Below, piece by piece: positions 46,402 through 52,681 of a stretch of DNA of 64,000 bases. The stretch is taken from the NCBI RefSeq assembly GCF_000364165.2, contig NZ_CP097810.1:1738130-1802129 (forward strand). Reading direction: 5' to 3'. This DNA comes from Clostridium sp. MD294 (GTDB lineage Bacteria > Bacillota > Clostridia > Lachnospirales > Anaerotignaceae). The notes below the pieces were generated by a model. It had not been told where the DNA came from, ran no database searches, and worked only from the letters and a program-made list of their open reading frames with translations. Every line of letters begins with the position of its first letter. Position 1 is the stretch's first letter. A program made the position numbers and the translations under genes.

Positions 46402-46464
46402 ATGTCTGAAGATAGAAATCAACTTATATTGCTAACAATAAGTAGGGTACAGTACAAAATATAA
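46402..46464 (+). pseudogene. Truncated partner gene of unit 2
   Basis: A 20-codon remnant (starts MSEDRNQLILLTI) of the 60-62 residue gene seen at 46865 and 53641. After 13 codons it jumps into sequence (GTACAGTA.AAAATATAAAAC) matching the end of unit 1, so a recombination junction has removed the rest of this gene and any cro gene behind it. Confidence 0.7.
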
Positions 46465-46467
46465 AAC

Positions 46468-46493
46468 AAAAGGCTGTCATTTGACAGCCAAAA
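46468..46493. terminator. Shared bidirectional terminator, copy 2
   Basis: GGCTGTC-ATTT-GACAGCC (46472-46489) between the truncated gene and convergent R3. Confidence 0.85.
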
Positions 46494-46503
46494 GAGATGG
46501 GAA

Positions 46504-46722
46504 TTATTTGTTAACTTCAGGGTTGTCGGTACGACCTAGAAGATAGTCAACAGAACAGTTAAGGTAGTCTGCTAGAGTATCAAGCTTCATAGCAGTGGGC
46601 ATACTTCTCCCACTTTTCCAGTCACTAATATTTCCTGTTGAAATACCTGTATCATTTGAAAGTTTCTTAGCTGTTAGATTTAACTCTTTGATACGTAAGA
46701 ATAAATTATCTAAATTTACCAT
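46504..46722 (-). CDS. Repressor R3: minimal XRE HTH protein
   Basis: 72 residues. The N-terminal 45 residues (VNLDNLFLRIKELNLTAKK, recognition region STGNISDWKSGRSM) are unrelated to the MYN-type start of R2, R4 and R5, while the last 26 (LADYLNCSVDYLLGRTDNP-EVNK) match R2. The two proteins are thus mosaics with different DNA-binding parts on one tail. RBS AAGGAG. Confidence 0.85.
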   Translation of the reverse strand: MVNLDNLFLRIKELNLTAKKLSNDTGISTGNISDWKSGRSMPTAMKLDTLADYLNCSVDYLLGRTDNPEVNK

Positions 46723-46757
46723 TTATAGCACTCCTTTTTTGTATAGATACAACAAAA

Positions 46758-46809
46758 ACTCGTAAATACGAAAATATATATTGACTTACTCGTAAATACG
46801 AGTTATAAT
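46758..46809 (+). promoter_or_regulatory. Promoter P3 with two 16-bp operators
   Basis: TTGACT (46781) and TATAAT (46804), 17-bp spacer. ACTCGTAAATACGAGT (46788-46803) is a palindrome with 7-bp arms filling the spacer; ACTCGTAAATACGAAA (46758-46773) lies exactly 30 bp upstream. Confidence 0.85.
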
Positions 46810-46864
46810 ATAACCAAGTTAAGAAAATTAACTTAATTATAACACAAAAAGGAGAGAAACACCA

Positions 46865-47053
46865 ATGTCCAAAGCAAGAAATGAGCTTATACTACGAGCA
46901 ATAGTAGACAAGCTAGGCTGTGGTACAGAAATATATACAGCAGAAGATATATTATTAGCGGCAAATATAGAAAGTAAAAATTTACAAGAAGTACAAAAAA
47001 AGCTAACAAATAGTGTTGATGAAATTGTAAAAAGGAAGGAGGAAAAATATTGA
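46865..47053 (+). CDS. Small phage protein (paralogue of the one at 53641)
   Basis: 62 residues, RN.LI.(R/Q)AI...L..G.EIYTA.DIL.AANI...NL; same family as 53641-53823 and the 46402 remnant. Likely helical, function unknown. RBS AAAGGAGAG. First gene from P3; the next gene overlaps its stop (TTGA). Confidence 0.7.
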   Translation: MSKARNELILRAIVDKLGCGTEIYTAEDILLAANIESKNLQEVQKKLTNSVDEIVKRKEEKY

Positions 47054-47271
47054 GTTGGGAAGATGTAGGAAAAAATATCAGATTACGACGAATTGCTAAA
47101 AGAATGAGCCAAAAGCAATTAGCTAAAAAGGTAGCAGTTTCTGCTACTATGGTAAGTTACATTGAAACAGGAGTAAAAAGTGTTTCAGTAAAAACACTGT
47201 ATCTTATGTCTAAAGCGTTGGATTGTACAACAGATGAGTTATTAAAAGGAAATGAAAAAAGTGTAGTATGA
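47050..47271 (+). CDS. Cro-like XRE protein, unit 3
   Basis: 73 residues, TTG start overlapping the upstream stop, RBS AGGAGG. XRE HTH: MSQKQLAKKVAVSATMVSYIETG. Divergent partner of R3. Confidence 0.85.
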   Translation: MSWEDVGKNIRLRRIAKRMSQKQLAKKVAVSATMVSYIETGVKSVSVKTLYLMSKALDCTTDELLKGNEKSVV

Positions 47272-47312
47272 TGTCCAAGAGGTGCAGTACATTTTACAGT
47301 TGGAGGTAGAAC

Positions 47313-47483
47313 ATGAAGTTACAAAAATTAGTAATTGACGAAAACGAACATATTTATTTGGATGGTATAGAGATTTCAAATGTAAAGGAATACATATTAA
47401 AAAGCTCTGCCGAAAAACCAGCAGAGCTGACACTAACAATATATGTTATCACAAACCAAGTTTATTCTGAATTAAAGTTGTAA
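47313..47483 (+). CDS. 56-residue phage protein
   Basis: Reads MKLQKLVIDENEHIYLDGIE ... SSAEKPAELTLTIYV, a small beta-rich phage protein whose pattern resembles the start of the 48276 product. RBS TGGAGG 8 bp upstream. Its 3' end overlaps the convergent gene at 47449 and contains the hairpin at 47402. Confidence 0.55.
   Translation: MKLQKLVIDENEHIYLDGIEISNVKEYILKSSAEKPAELTLTIYVITNQVYSELKL
47402..47429 (-). terminator. Minus-strand terminator inside a plus-strand gene
   Basis: AGCTCTGC / GCAGAGCT perfect 8-bp stem, followed by T5 only on the minus strand. It would end the DUF2513-like gene while being read through in the plus-strand coding sequence. Confidence 0.6.
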
Positions 47484-47832
47484 CTGTAGTAATCGCAATA
47501 TCTTTAATTGCTTGGAGAGAATCAATTCCGATATTCTTGGCTACTTCTTTTGTTTTGTTCCATGTTGTATCAGAACGAATATTAGCTAAAAATTGGTGTC
47601 CTTCATATGTTAGGTCATTAATTCTAAAAATTCTTTTAGGACTTCTTAAGTATTCAATAGTAGAAGCATCTAAAAAGTTGCCCTCTACTAATTTTATACA
47701 ATGATATTGAAGTTCATCTTCAGAATAATTTGGAATTTTTTCTTGAAGTTCAGGTACAGTTAAATCTTTGCCATATTCTATTGCTTCTACAGCAATAAGG
47801 ATATCCCTAATACAATCTAAGTTAAGTTTTAT
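47449..47832 (-). pseudogene. DUF2513-like gene with ATA in place of the start codon
   Basis: An intact 127-codon frame reads KLNLDCIRDILIAVEAIE, LQYHCIKLVEGNFLDA and LTYEGHQFLANIRSDTTW, matching the DUF2513 phage family (usual start MKLNxDLxRDIL). Where the Met should be there is ATA (47830-47832), 9 bp after AAAGGTGG; upstream the frame meets two TAA codons before an ATG. Either a start-codon mutation silenced it or ATA initiates weakly. It has its own promoter, palindrome and terminator. Confidence 0.75.
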
Positions 47833-47900
47833 AGCATCATACCACCTTTCTAAATCATATTTTTATCTTTAGAAAGACATCTCTCCTTTCCTTATAAATT

Positions 47901-47958
47901 TCAGCAAATGGCAGTTTGCTGATAAGTAAAGTATAGGAGATAAGGGAGAAAAAAGCAA
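47901..47958 (-). promoter_or_regulatory. Minus-strand promoter with palindrome TCAGCAAA-6-TTTGCTGA
   Basis: On the minus strand TTGCTT and TATACT (47958 to 47930) are 17 bp apart; just downstream lies the perfect 8-bp-arm palindrome 47901-47922. It separates the DUF2513-like gene from the divergent XRE gene at 48010, which may encode the protein that binds it. Confidence 0.6.
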
Positions 47959-48009
47959 TATTGTGTCCAAACAATGTGGTACATCTTTACAAGTTAGAAG
48001 GTGAAAAAT

Positions 48010-48192
48010 ATGAAACTAAATAATATATTGAAACACAAAGGTTTAACAGTACAAGAATTAAGCAAACAAACAGGAATTAATTATTACACACTACAAAAAT
48101 ATAGTAGTGGTGCAAGAGAGCCATCAGTGAAAAAAGCTAAAATATTAGGTAAATTTTTAGAAGTAAATTGGTGGGAATTTTTTGAAGATTAA
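48010..48192 (+). CDS. XRE family HTH protein
   Basis: 60 residues, almost only an HTH: MKLNNILKHKGLTVQELSKQTGINYYTLQKYSSG, ending VNWWEFFED. RBS AGAAGGTG. Divergent from the DUF2513-like gene across a palindrome, a seventh switch-like arrangement without the LLGRTDNP tail. Confidence 0.82.
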   Translation: MKLNNILKHKGLTVQELSKQTGINYYTLQKYSSGAREPSVKKAKILGKFLEVNWWEFFED

Positions 48193-48239
48193 AAAGTAAA
48201 ACAATAAAAAATAGTTACAAATAAAAACAATGAAAGCAA

Positions 48240-48254
48240 GTAGGACGGCTTTGA
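48240..48254 (+). repeat. 15-bp repeat GTAGGACGGCTTTGA, copy 2
   Basis: Identical to 42270-42284 upstream of int; here it is 20 bp upstream of the excisionase-like gene. Confidence 0.65.
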
Positions 48255-48275
48255 GAAATAAAAAGGGGGAATGTT

Positions 48276-48689
48276 ATGCGAAACATTAGTATTGATTTCA
48301 TATCCCAGAATGATGTAAGAATTAGCATTGATGGCAAGGAATTAGAAGATATATCTGGTTTTTCATTGAAAATTAAAGAAGGTAAAATTCCAAAATGTTC
48401 TGTAGAAAAAAAGGCATTTAAGGAATTGAAAAAACTGGAAGTGATAAGAAATGATAAAATACCAATATTACGAAGTATTCCAGAAGCTGTAAAGGAATTG
48501 AAAGAAGAAGATCCTAAAACATCAATTACAACATCGTCAGTCAGAAGTTTGGTAAAAGAGGGTAAAGTTTTAAAATATCCCAAAGGAAAACAGATACAAG
48601 TAGATTTAGATGAAATAAAGGAGTATTACAGAAATGGAGGAAAAATGACAAAAGTAAAACCGAATGGAAAATTACAAGCTATATTTTAA
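48276..48689 (+). CDS. Phage protein with excisionase-like winged helix
   Basis: 137 residues. An N-terminal beta segment (SIDFISQNDVRISIDGKELED) is followed by a helical part and, from ~residue 68, an excisionase/HTH_17-like module: ILRSIPEAVKELKE, TSSVRSLVKEGKVLKYPKG, IQVDLDEIKEYYRN. Possibly the Xis of this prophage, supported by the 15-bp repeat shared with the integrase upstream region. RBS AAGGGGG. Confidence 0.6.
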   Translation: MRNISIDFISQNDVRISIDGKELEDISGFSLKIKEGKIPKCSVEKKAFKELKKLEVIRNDKIPILRSIPEAVKELKEEDPKTSITTSSVRSLVKEGKVLKYPKGKQIQVDLDEIKEYYRNGGKMTKVKPNGKLQAIF

Positions 48690-48701
48690 AGGCGGAATGT
48701 T

Positions 48702-48836
48702 ATGGAAGTAAGGGAATTTGTAGCGATATGCCTGATTTTAATAGCGATGTGTTATTACTGTGATAAGAAATGTAGTTTTGATTATTGGTGGTATTGTAGT
48801 TGGAATATTTCCTTGTATAGTGTTAGGAGTAGTTAG
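48702..48836 (+). CDS. 44-residue putative membrane peptide
   Basis: RBS AAAGGCGG, ATG at 48702; hydrophobic start (FVAICLILIAMCYYC) and Cys/Trp-rich end. It overlaps the frame at 48760; one of the two may be spurious or they may be coupled. Confidence 0.35.
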   Translation: MEVREFVAICLILIAMCYYCDKKCSFDYWWYCSWNISLYSVRSS

Positions 48837-48891
48837 TGTAATAGTTGGTTTGATAGTTTTTATCAAAAAGAAATGCAAGAAGGAGAAATAA
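48760..48891 (+). CDS. 43-residue putative membrane protein
   Basis: GTG-initiated frame reading IRNVVLIIGGIVVGIFPCIV then a second hydrophobic run and KKKCKKEK, a convincing two-helix phage membrane protein; but no clear RBS precedes the GTG. Confidence 0.4.
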   Translation: MIRNVVLIIGGIVVGIFPCIVLGVVSVIVGLIVFIKKKCKKEK

Positions 48892-48892
48892 T

Positions 48893-49120
48893 ATGTACAT
48901 ACCATTTGAAACACAAAAAGAAGGTTTGAAAAAGCTAGAGGATATGGTAAAAGAAAGAGAAAAAGCAAAGGGCAGTAATTGGTATGCAGTTTGGAAAAAG
49001 GATTGTAAAAGATTTGCAAATAAGCTGTTGCAGTCTGGTGCAAATGAAAAAGATATTGTTGCTGTTATGAGTTGGACAGGCAAAGAAGAATGTTATTGTG
49101 GAGTGTTCTGCAATAAATGA
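48893..49120 (+). CDS. Hypothetical phage protein
   Basis: 75 residues, charged helical N-terminus and a C-terminal CYCG.FC motif. RBS AAGGAG. No family recognised. Part of the plus-strand operon running to rha. Confidence 0.6.
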   Translation: MYIPFETQKEGLKKLEDMVKEREKAKGSNWYAVWKKDCKRFANKLLQSGANEKDIVAVMSWTGKEECYCGVFCNK

Positions 49121-49213
49121 AATAGAGTATAAGAGGAATTTTTGATAAAAAAACATATTAAAGATGAAAAAAATTAACAGAAAATGTGTTAAAAAATAAA
49201 AAGGAAGAATGGC

Positions 49214-49486
49214 ATGATAGAAAGTGATTTGAAAGAACAAGCTATAAAAATGGGATTGCAGGTAGGAAAAAATATAAAAATAAAGCGTGTAAAAAGATTA
49301 CAAGGAACTGCTATAAAAATTACGCTTACAGGAAAAGTAATCGAATTGTGTCCTTATGTATTTATAGCAGAAATACAAGGAAAAAAAGAAAATATAAAAG
49401 AAAGTTTTATGTATAGTCAGATTATTACGAGAGAGGTGCGATTGTGCAAGGCAAAAAACCAACGAAAAAACAGAGAATATTTTTAA
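49214..49486 (+). CDS. Hypothetical phage protein
   Basis: 90 residues, basic, beta-rich middle (TAIKITLTGKVIELCPYVFIAEI). RBS AAGGAAG. The following gene starts inside its 3' end. Confidence 0.55.
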   Translation: MIESDLKEQAIKMGLQVGKNIKIKRVKRLQGTAIKITLTGKVIELCPYVFIAEIQGKKENIKESFMYSQIITREVRLCKAKNQRKNREYF

Positions 49487-49605
49487 AAAGCAAAAATCTG
49501 AATAATGAGAATTGGCTTGTGTGTAAGGATACAGTACAAGAAATGGTAATAAAACACAGGCTTTCAGATAAATGTAGAACAATTAGAAAGGAAGAAAAGC
49601 TTTAA
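49444..49605 (+). CDS. DUF6906-type small phage protein
   Basis: 53 residues, GTG start with GAGAGGTG upstream. Reads QGKKPTKKQRIFLKSKNLN, ENWLVCKDTVQEMVIKHR and CRTI, the standard pattern of this short phage family (GKKPT...NWLV.KDT..EM.I.HR). Function unknown. Confidence 0.75.
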   Translation: MQGKKPTKKQRIFLKSKNLNNENWLVCKDTVQEMVIKHRLSDKCRTIRKEEKL

Positions 49606-49609
49606 AAAT

Positions 49610-49891
49610 ATGAAAAAATGTGACGAAAACTGTCTGGAATGTAAATATACAGATTGTATTGTAGATGTAACACCAAGTGAAAAAAAGAAGGCATATTATA
49701 GAGAATATCATCAGAAGCACAAAGAAAAGAGAAATGCAGCTTCTAGAAAATATCAACAAGAACATAAAGAAGAAATAAAAATTTATCAAAGAGAATACCA
49801 AAAAGAATATAGAAAAAGACCAGAAGTAAAAAGAAAGAGAAAAGAATACCGAAAAAGGAAAAAACAGCAAGAAAAGGAGGAAGGCAAATGA
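49610..49891 (+). CDS. Basic Cys-motif phage protein
   Basis: 93 residues. N-terminal CDENCLECKYTDC could bind a metal; the rest is an extremely Lys/Arg/Glu-rich helix with (R/K)(E/K)Y repeats, typical of small nucleic-acid-binding phage proteins. Overlaps the rha start (ATGA). Confidence 0.65.
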   Translation: MKKCDENCLECKYTDCIVDVTPSEKKKAYYREYHQKHKEKRNAASRKYQQEHKEEIKIYQREYQKEYRKRPEVKRKRKEYRKRKKQQEKEEGK

Positions 49892-50565
49892 ATAAGTTAA
49901 TACTATTGAAAAATAATGATGTGTTTACAACAAGTCTAGTAATTGCAGAAGGTACAGGAAATGAACATCATGCTATTCAACAGTTATTAAATAAATATAA
50001 AGAGGATTTTGAAGATTTTGGAAAACTTTTATTTACGCATTTAAAATGCGAAAATAAATCAGAAACCAGAGGAAGAAAACAAAAAATTTATTTGCTAAAT
50101 GAACAGCAAGCAACGTTGTTAATGACTTATCTTAAAAATACAGAGATTATAAGAAACTTTAAGAAAGAATTAGTAAGGTAGTTTTACCAGATGAAGCAGA
50201 TATTATTAGAAAAACAAACTGCACTATGGCAAAACACTAGAATAGAAGCAAAAGCAAACAGACTAAAAGAAACAGACGAAATAAAAGCATTGGTTGCGTA
50301 TGCTAAAGAAAATGGCAGTAAAAACGCTGATAAATATTATATTACATTTAGTAACTTAGCGAATAAGGCGGTAGGGATAGACAGCAATCAAAGAAATATA
50401 GCAACTACAAATCAGCTTAACAATTTGATATTGATAGAAAATATCATAAACCATGTGATACAGGAAGGTCTACAACAACAAATATACTATAAGAAGATAT
50501 ATAAGTGTTGCAAGAAAAGAATAGAACAATTTAGATACATAGCTTATTTGGAAAAGATAGCATAA
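49888..50565 (+). pseudogene. rha: Rha family phage regulatory protein interrupted by an in-frame TAG
   Basis: Residues 1-97 match the Rha N-terminal domain (NDVFTTSLVIAEGTGNEHHAIQQ; RGRKQKIYLLNEQQATLLMTYLKNT). At 50179-50181 an in-frame TAG stops the frame within the conserved FKKELV..FYQMKQ segment; the same frame then continues for 128 codons (LLEKQTALWQNTRIEAKANR onward). An ATG at 50191 might restart the second half. One nonsense mutation (from CAG, AAG or GAG) explains it. Confidence 0.8.
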
Positions 50566-50595
50566 AAAAGGCTGTCAAAGCAAATGACAGCCAGA
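50566..50595. terminator. Shared bidirectional terminator, copy 3
   Basis: GGCTGTCA-7-TGACAGCC (50570-50592) between rha and convergent yoeB. Confidence 0.85.
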
Positions 50596-50617
50596 AGTAA
50601 CAATAATGAAACGCAGG

Positions 50618-50881
50618 TTATTTATCATCATAATGTGAACGACAAGACAAAATTTCCAATGTGTCATTATTTATTCTATAGAGCAGTCTATTTGTATCAT
50701 CTATTCTACGGCTCCAGAAACCACTTAATTCACCTTTTAATGGTTCAGGTTTTCCTATACCACTGAAATAATTGCGTTCAATATCTTTTAGTAAAGCATT
50801 GATACGTTTGATTGTTTTTTTATCTTGTGCTTGCCAATAGATATAATCGTCCCAAGCTTCATCAAACCAGATTTTTTTCAT
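50618..50881 (-). CDS. yoeB: YoeB/Txe family toxin (ribosome-dependent mRNA interferase)
   Basis: 87 residues, RelE fold: WFDEAWDDYIYWQAQDKKTIKRINALL, EPLKGELSGFWSRRIDDTNRLLYRI and a C-terminal catalytic LSCRSHYDDK, all as in YoeB. Starts in an ATGA-type overlap with the antitoxin. Confidence 0.92.
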   Translation of the reverse strand: MKKIWFDEAWDDYIYWQAQDKKTIKRINALLKDIERNYFSGIGKPEPLKGELSGFWSRRIDDTNRLLYRINNDTLEILSCRSHYDDK

Positions 50882-51141
50882 TCTTCGTCTACCTCAATTA
50901 TATCATGCTCTATGCCTTTTCCAGCATCGAGTGCTGCAATGCCACGACGTAAATGTGCCATATTACTCTTAGAATAAAAGGGGTCAAGAGAAACTTCAAA
51001 AGGAATTCCTTGTTGACGTACCATTGTTTTTGCAAAGATGTTGATAGCGGTAGACATAGTAAGTCCAAGTTCATTACAAAGGGTATCAAATTGTTGTTTT
51101 AACATATCGTCCATTCTAATATTGACATTTGTTTGAGCCAT
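50878..51141 (-). CDS. dinJ: RelB/DinJ family antitoxin
   Basis: 87 residues: MAQTNVNIRMDDMLKQQFDTL then GLTMSTAINIFAKTMVRQQGIPFEV, the ribbon-helix-helix DinJ pattern. The ATG at 51141 has GAGGTG at 7 bp and is preferred over the in-frame GTG that is part of that RBS. DinJ paired with YoeB rather than YafQ is a mixed but known combination. Lies 80 bp behind R4 on the same strand. Confidence 0.9.
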   Translation of the reverse strand: MAQTNVNIRMDDMLKQQFDTLCNELGLTMSTAINIFAKTMVRQQGIPFEVSLDPFYSKSNMAHLRRGIAALDAGKGIEHDIIEVDEE

Positions 51142-51221
51142 AATTTGCACCTCACTTATATTTTGTTAATTACATTGTATCAAATATTATTTACATTGTA
51201 AATAAAAATATTTGCAAGGAA

Positions 51222-51452
51222 CTATAGCTTGTGTGAATTAGGATTATCTGTGCGACCTAGTAAGTAATCAACAGAGCAGTCAAGGTAGTCGGCGATTTTA
51301 TAAAAAGTTTCAATACTTTTTACATCACCTCTACGAAGATTTGACAGAACATTTACACCAAGATTACAGTCAGAAGCCATTTGTTTGCCAGTTTTATTTT
51401 TGTCAATTAATAATTTTTTAATTTGGTCAGCGGTAAATTGTGAATTATACAT
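51222..51452 (-). CDS. Repressor R4: minimal XRE HTH protein
   Basis: 76 residues; MYNSQFTADQIKKLL start, recognition region LGVNVLSNLRRGDVK, tail IADYLDCSVDYLLGRTDNP-NSHKL. Start 51452 has AGGAG at 8 bp. Leads dinJ-yoeB on the lysogenic strand. Confidence 0.85.
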   Translation of the reverse strand: MYNSQFTADQIKKLLIDKNKTGKQMASDCNLGVNVLSNLRRGDVKSIETFYKIADYLDCSVDYLLGRTDNPNSHKL

Positions 51453-51491
51453 AAAAATCACTCCTAAATTTATTGATATTTTATTATTTTG

Positions 51492-51535
51492 TTTTGCGGA
51501 ATACCGTTGACTTTTGCGGAATACCGTGATATAAT
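51492..51535 (+). promoter_or_regulatory. Promoter P4 with 16-bp direct-repeat operators
   Basis: TTGACT (51507) and TATAAT (51530), 17-bp spacer. TTTTGCGGAATACCGT occurs twice (51492-51507 and 51512-51527), spaced 20 bp rather than 30; its core CGGAATACCG is an imperfect palindrome centred in the spacer. Confidence 0.85.
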
Positions 51536-51593
51536 TAAACCATAGTTAAGGAACACCACCTTAACAAACACCAAAAGAAAGGAGGTTAAGGCA

Positions 51594-51719
51594 ATGAGTA
51601 AGAAAAAGAAAAAAAGTAGCAAGAAGAAAATAGAAAAAATTGTCATACTTCTTGCTACAACACTTACTCAGCTGATAACAGCGATTATATTGCTGATAAT
51701 ACAACAGCTGATGAATTAA
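51594..51719 (+). CDS. 41-residue Lys-rich single-TM peptide, unit 4
   Basis: A Lys/Ser-rich start (MSKKKKKSSKKK) then one hydrophobic helix (IVILLATTLTQLITAIILLI). RBS AAGGAGG. First gene from P4. Its paralogue is at 53083. The shape is that of holin-like or type-I-toxin-like peptides; activity unproven. Confidence 0.7.
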   Translation: MSKKKKKSSKKKIEKIVILLATTLTQLITAIILLIIQQLMN

Positions 51720-51725
51720 CAAAAC

Positions 51726-51748
51726 GGGGGAGGAAAGCAGCCTCCCCC
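51726..51748 (+). terminator. GC-rich hairpin after the TM peptide, unit 4
   Basis: GGGGGAGG-7-CCTCCCCC, a perfect 8-bp stem without a clean T-tract; counterpart at 53213. It may attenuate P4 transcription towards cro-4. Confidence 0.65.
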
Positions 51749-51815
51749 ATATAAAAATAATAATCTTTTTCTTGCTCATTGTCAATAAACAATAGATAGA
51801 AAGAAGGGAGAAAAT

Positions 51816-51914
51816 ATGACAGTATTACAAATATTCAGTATTGTAGCAAACATTGGAGTTATTATTGTAGACAGTGCAATTATTGTTTTACTTGTAAGGG
51901 AGTTGAGAAAATGA
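51816..51914 (+). CDS. 32-residue TM peptide, unit 4
   Basis: MTVLQIFSIVANIGVIIVDS then a hydrophobic run and VRELRK: one TM helix with a basic end. RBS AAGGGAG. Its stop overlaps the cro-4 start (ATGA). Paralogue at 53303. Confidence 0.6.
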   Translation: MTVLQIFSIVANIGVIIVDSAIIVLLVRELRK

Positions 51915-52108
51915 GTGTAGGGACAAATGTTAAAAAAATGAGATTAGAAAGAAATATAACACAAAAAGAATTAGGAGAAAAAGTTGCTGTGTCCTTTTCG
52001 TTTATTTCTCAGATAGAGAGAGGAACAAAGTCATTAAGTATGGAACTTGCAAAAGAAATTGCAGATGTTTTTGGTTGTAAGACAGATGACTTTTTAAAAG
52101 ATATTTAA
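51911..52108 (+). CDS. Cro-like XRE protein, unit 4
   Basis: 65 residues, XRE HTH (ITQKELGEKVAVSFSFISQIERG), translationally coupled to the TM peptide. Divergent partner of R4. Confidence 0.85.
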   Translation: MSVGTNVKKMRLERNITQKELGEKVAVSFSFISQIERGTKSLSMELAKEIADVFGCKTDDFLKDI

Positions 52109-52138
52109 AGGTGATTGTTTAGGAGTGGTTATTATGAA

Positions 52139-52162
52139 AAAAGGCTGCCAGAAGACAGCCAG
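52139..52162. terminator. Shared terminator, copy 4
   Basis: GGCTG...CAGCC (52143-52160); read on the minus strand it is followed by a T-run, so it ends R5 transcription; convergent with cro-4. Confidence 0.75.
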
Positions 52163-52166
52163 AGAG

Positions 52167-52397
52167 TTAAGACTTGTGTGAATTAGGATTGTCGGTGCGA
52201 CCTAGTAAATAATCAACGGAACAATTAAGGTAGTCAGCAATTTTAGCTAAATTTTTAGAATAGACATCAGTTCCATTTGCCATTTTAGAAATAGTATTTT
52301 TACCAAGTTCACAGGCAACAAGGACTTCATTAACACTTTTATTTTGTTGTTTTGCCATTGTTTTTACACGATTAGCTATTTCTTGTGAATTATACAT
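52167..52397 (-). CDS. Repressor R5: minimal XRE HTH protein
   Basis: 76 residues; MYNSQEIANRVKTMA start, recognition region LGKNTISKMANGTDV, tail IADYLNCSVDYLLGRTDNP-NSHKS. Start 52397 behind AGGAG; the longer frame has no RBS. Confidence 0.85.
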   Translation of the reverse strand: MYNSQEIANRVKTMAKQQNKSVNEVLVACELGKNTISKMANGTDVYSKNLAKIADYLNCSVDYLLGRTDNPNSHKS

Positions 52398-52432
52398 AAA
52401 AAATCCAACTCCTTTTATGCAATTTAACAATT

Positions 52433-52485
52433 TCACCTAAAAAGGTTAAAAATATATTGACTTTACCCTAAAAAGGGTATATAAT
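52433..52485 (+). promoter_or_regulatory. Promoter P5 with two 16-bp operators
   Basis: TTGACT (52457) and TATAAT (52480), 17-bp spacer. TACCCTAAAAAGGGTA (52464-52479, 6-bp arms) fills the spacer; TCACCTAAAAAGGTTA (52433-52448) is a weaker copy 31 bp upstream. Confidence 0.85.
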
Positions 52486-52506
52486 ATAATCAAGTTAAGA
52501 AATTAA

Positions 52507-52593
52507 CTTACATTATACCACGCAATTTTAAAAAGTAATACCATCGACTACTTGCTGGAACAAGAAGTTGATAGAAGTAATTTAAAAAAATAG
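52507..52593 (+). pseudogene. Remnant reading frame of unit 5
   Basis: No intact gene follows P5. An in-frame stretch without a start codon ends SNTIDYLLEQEVDRSNLKK before TAG, looking like the tail of a lost partner gene. The rest of 52594-52650 holds only an RBS-like AGGAG and an ATG whose frame (17 codons) runs through the terminator hairpin. Confidence 0.45.
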
Positions 52594-52650
52594 CTTAATA
52601 TCATTGTACATCAAACAGAAACAAAAAGTCAAACAGGAGTGGTTGTTATG

Positions 52651-52675
52651 AAAAAAAGGCTGCCAGAAGACAGCC
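52651..52675. terminator. Shared terminator, copy 5
   Basis: GGCTG...CAGCC (52658-52675) preceded by A7, i.e. T7 on the minus strand after R6. Confidence 0.78.
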
Positions 52676-52681
52676 AAAGAA

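Noticed and set aside
47402..47429. Plus-strand terminator ending the cro-3 transcript
   Set aside because: The T-run lies only on the minus-strand side; on the plus strand it is within a plausible coding sequence.
50179..50181. Amber codon read as an amino acid (recoded phage)
   Set aside because: Other prophage genes use TAG as a normal stop, and only this gene shows an internal TAG.
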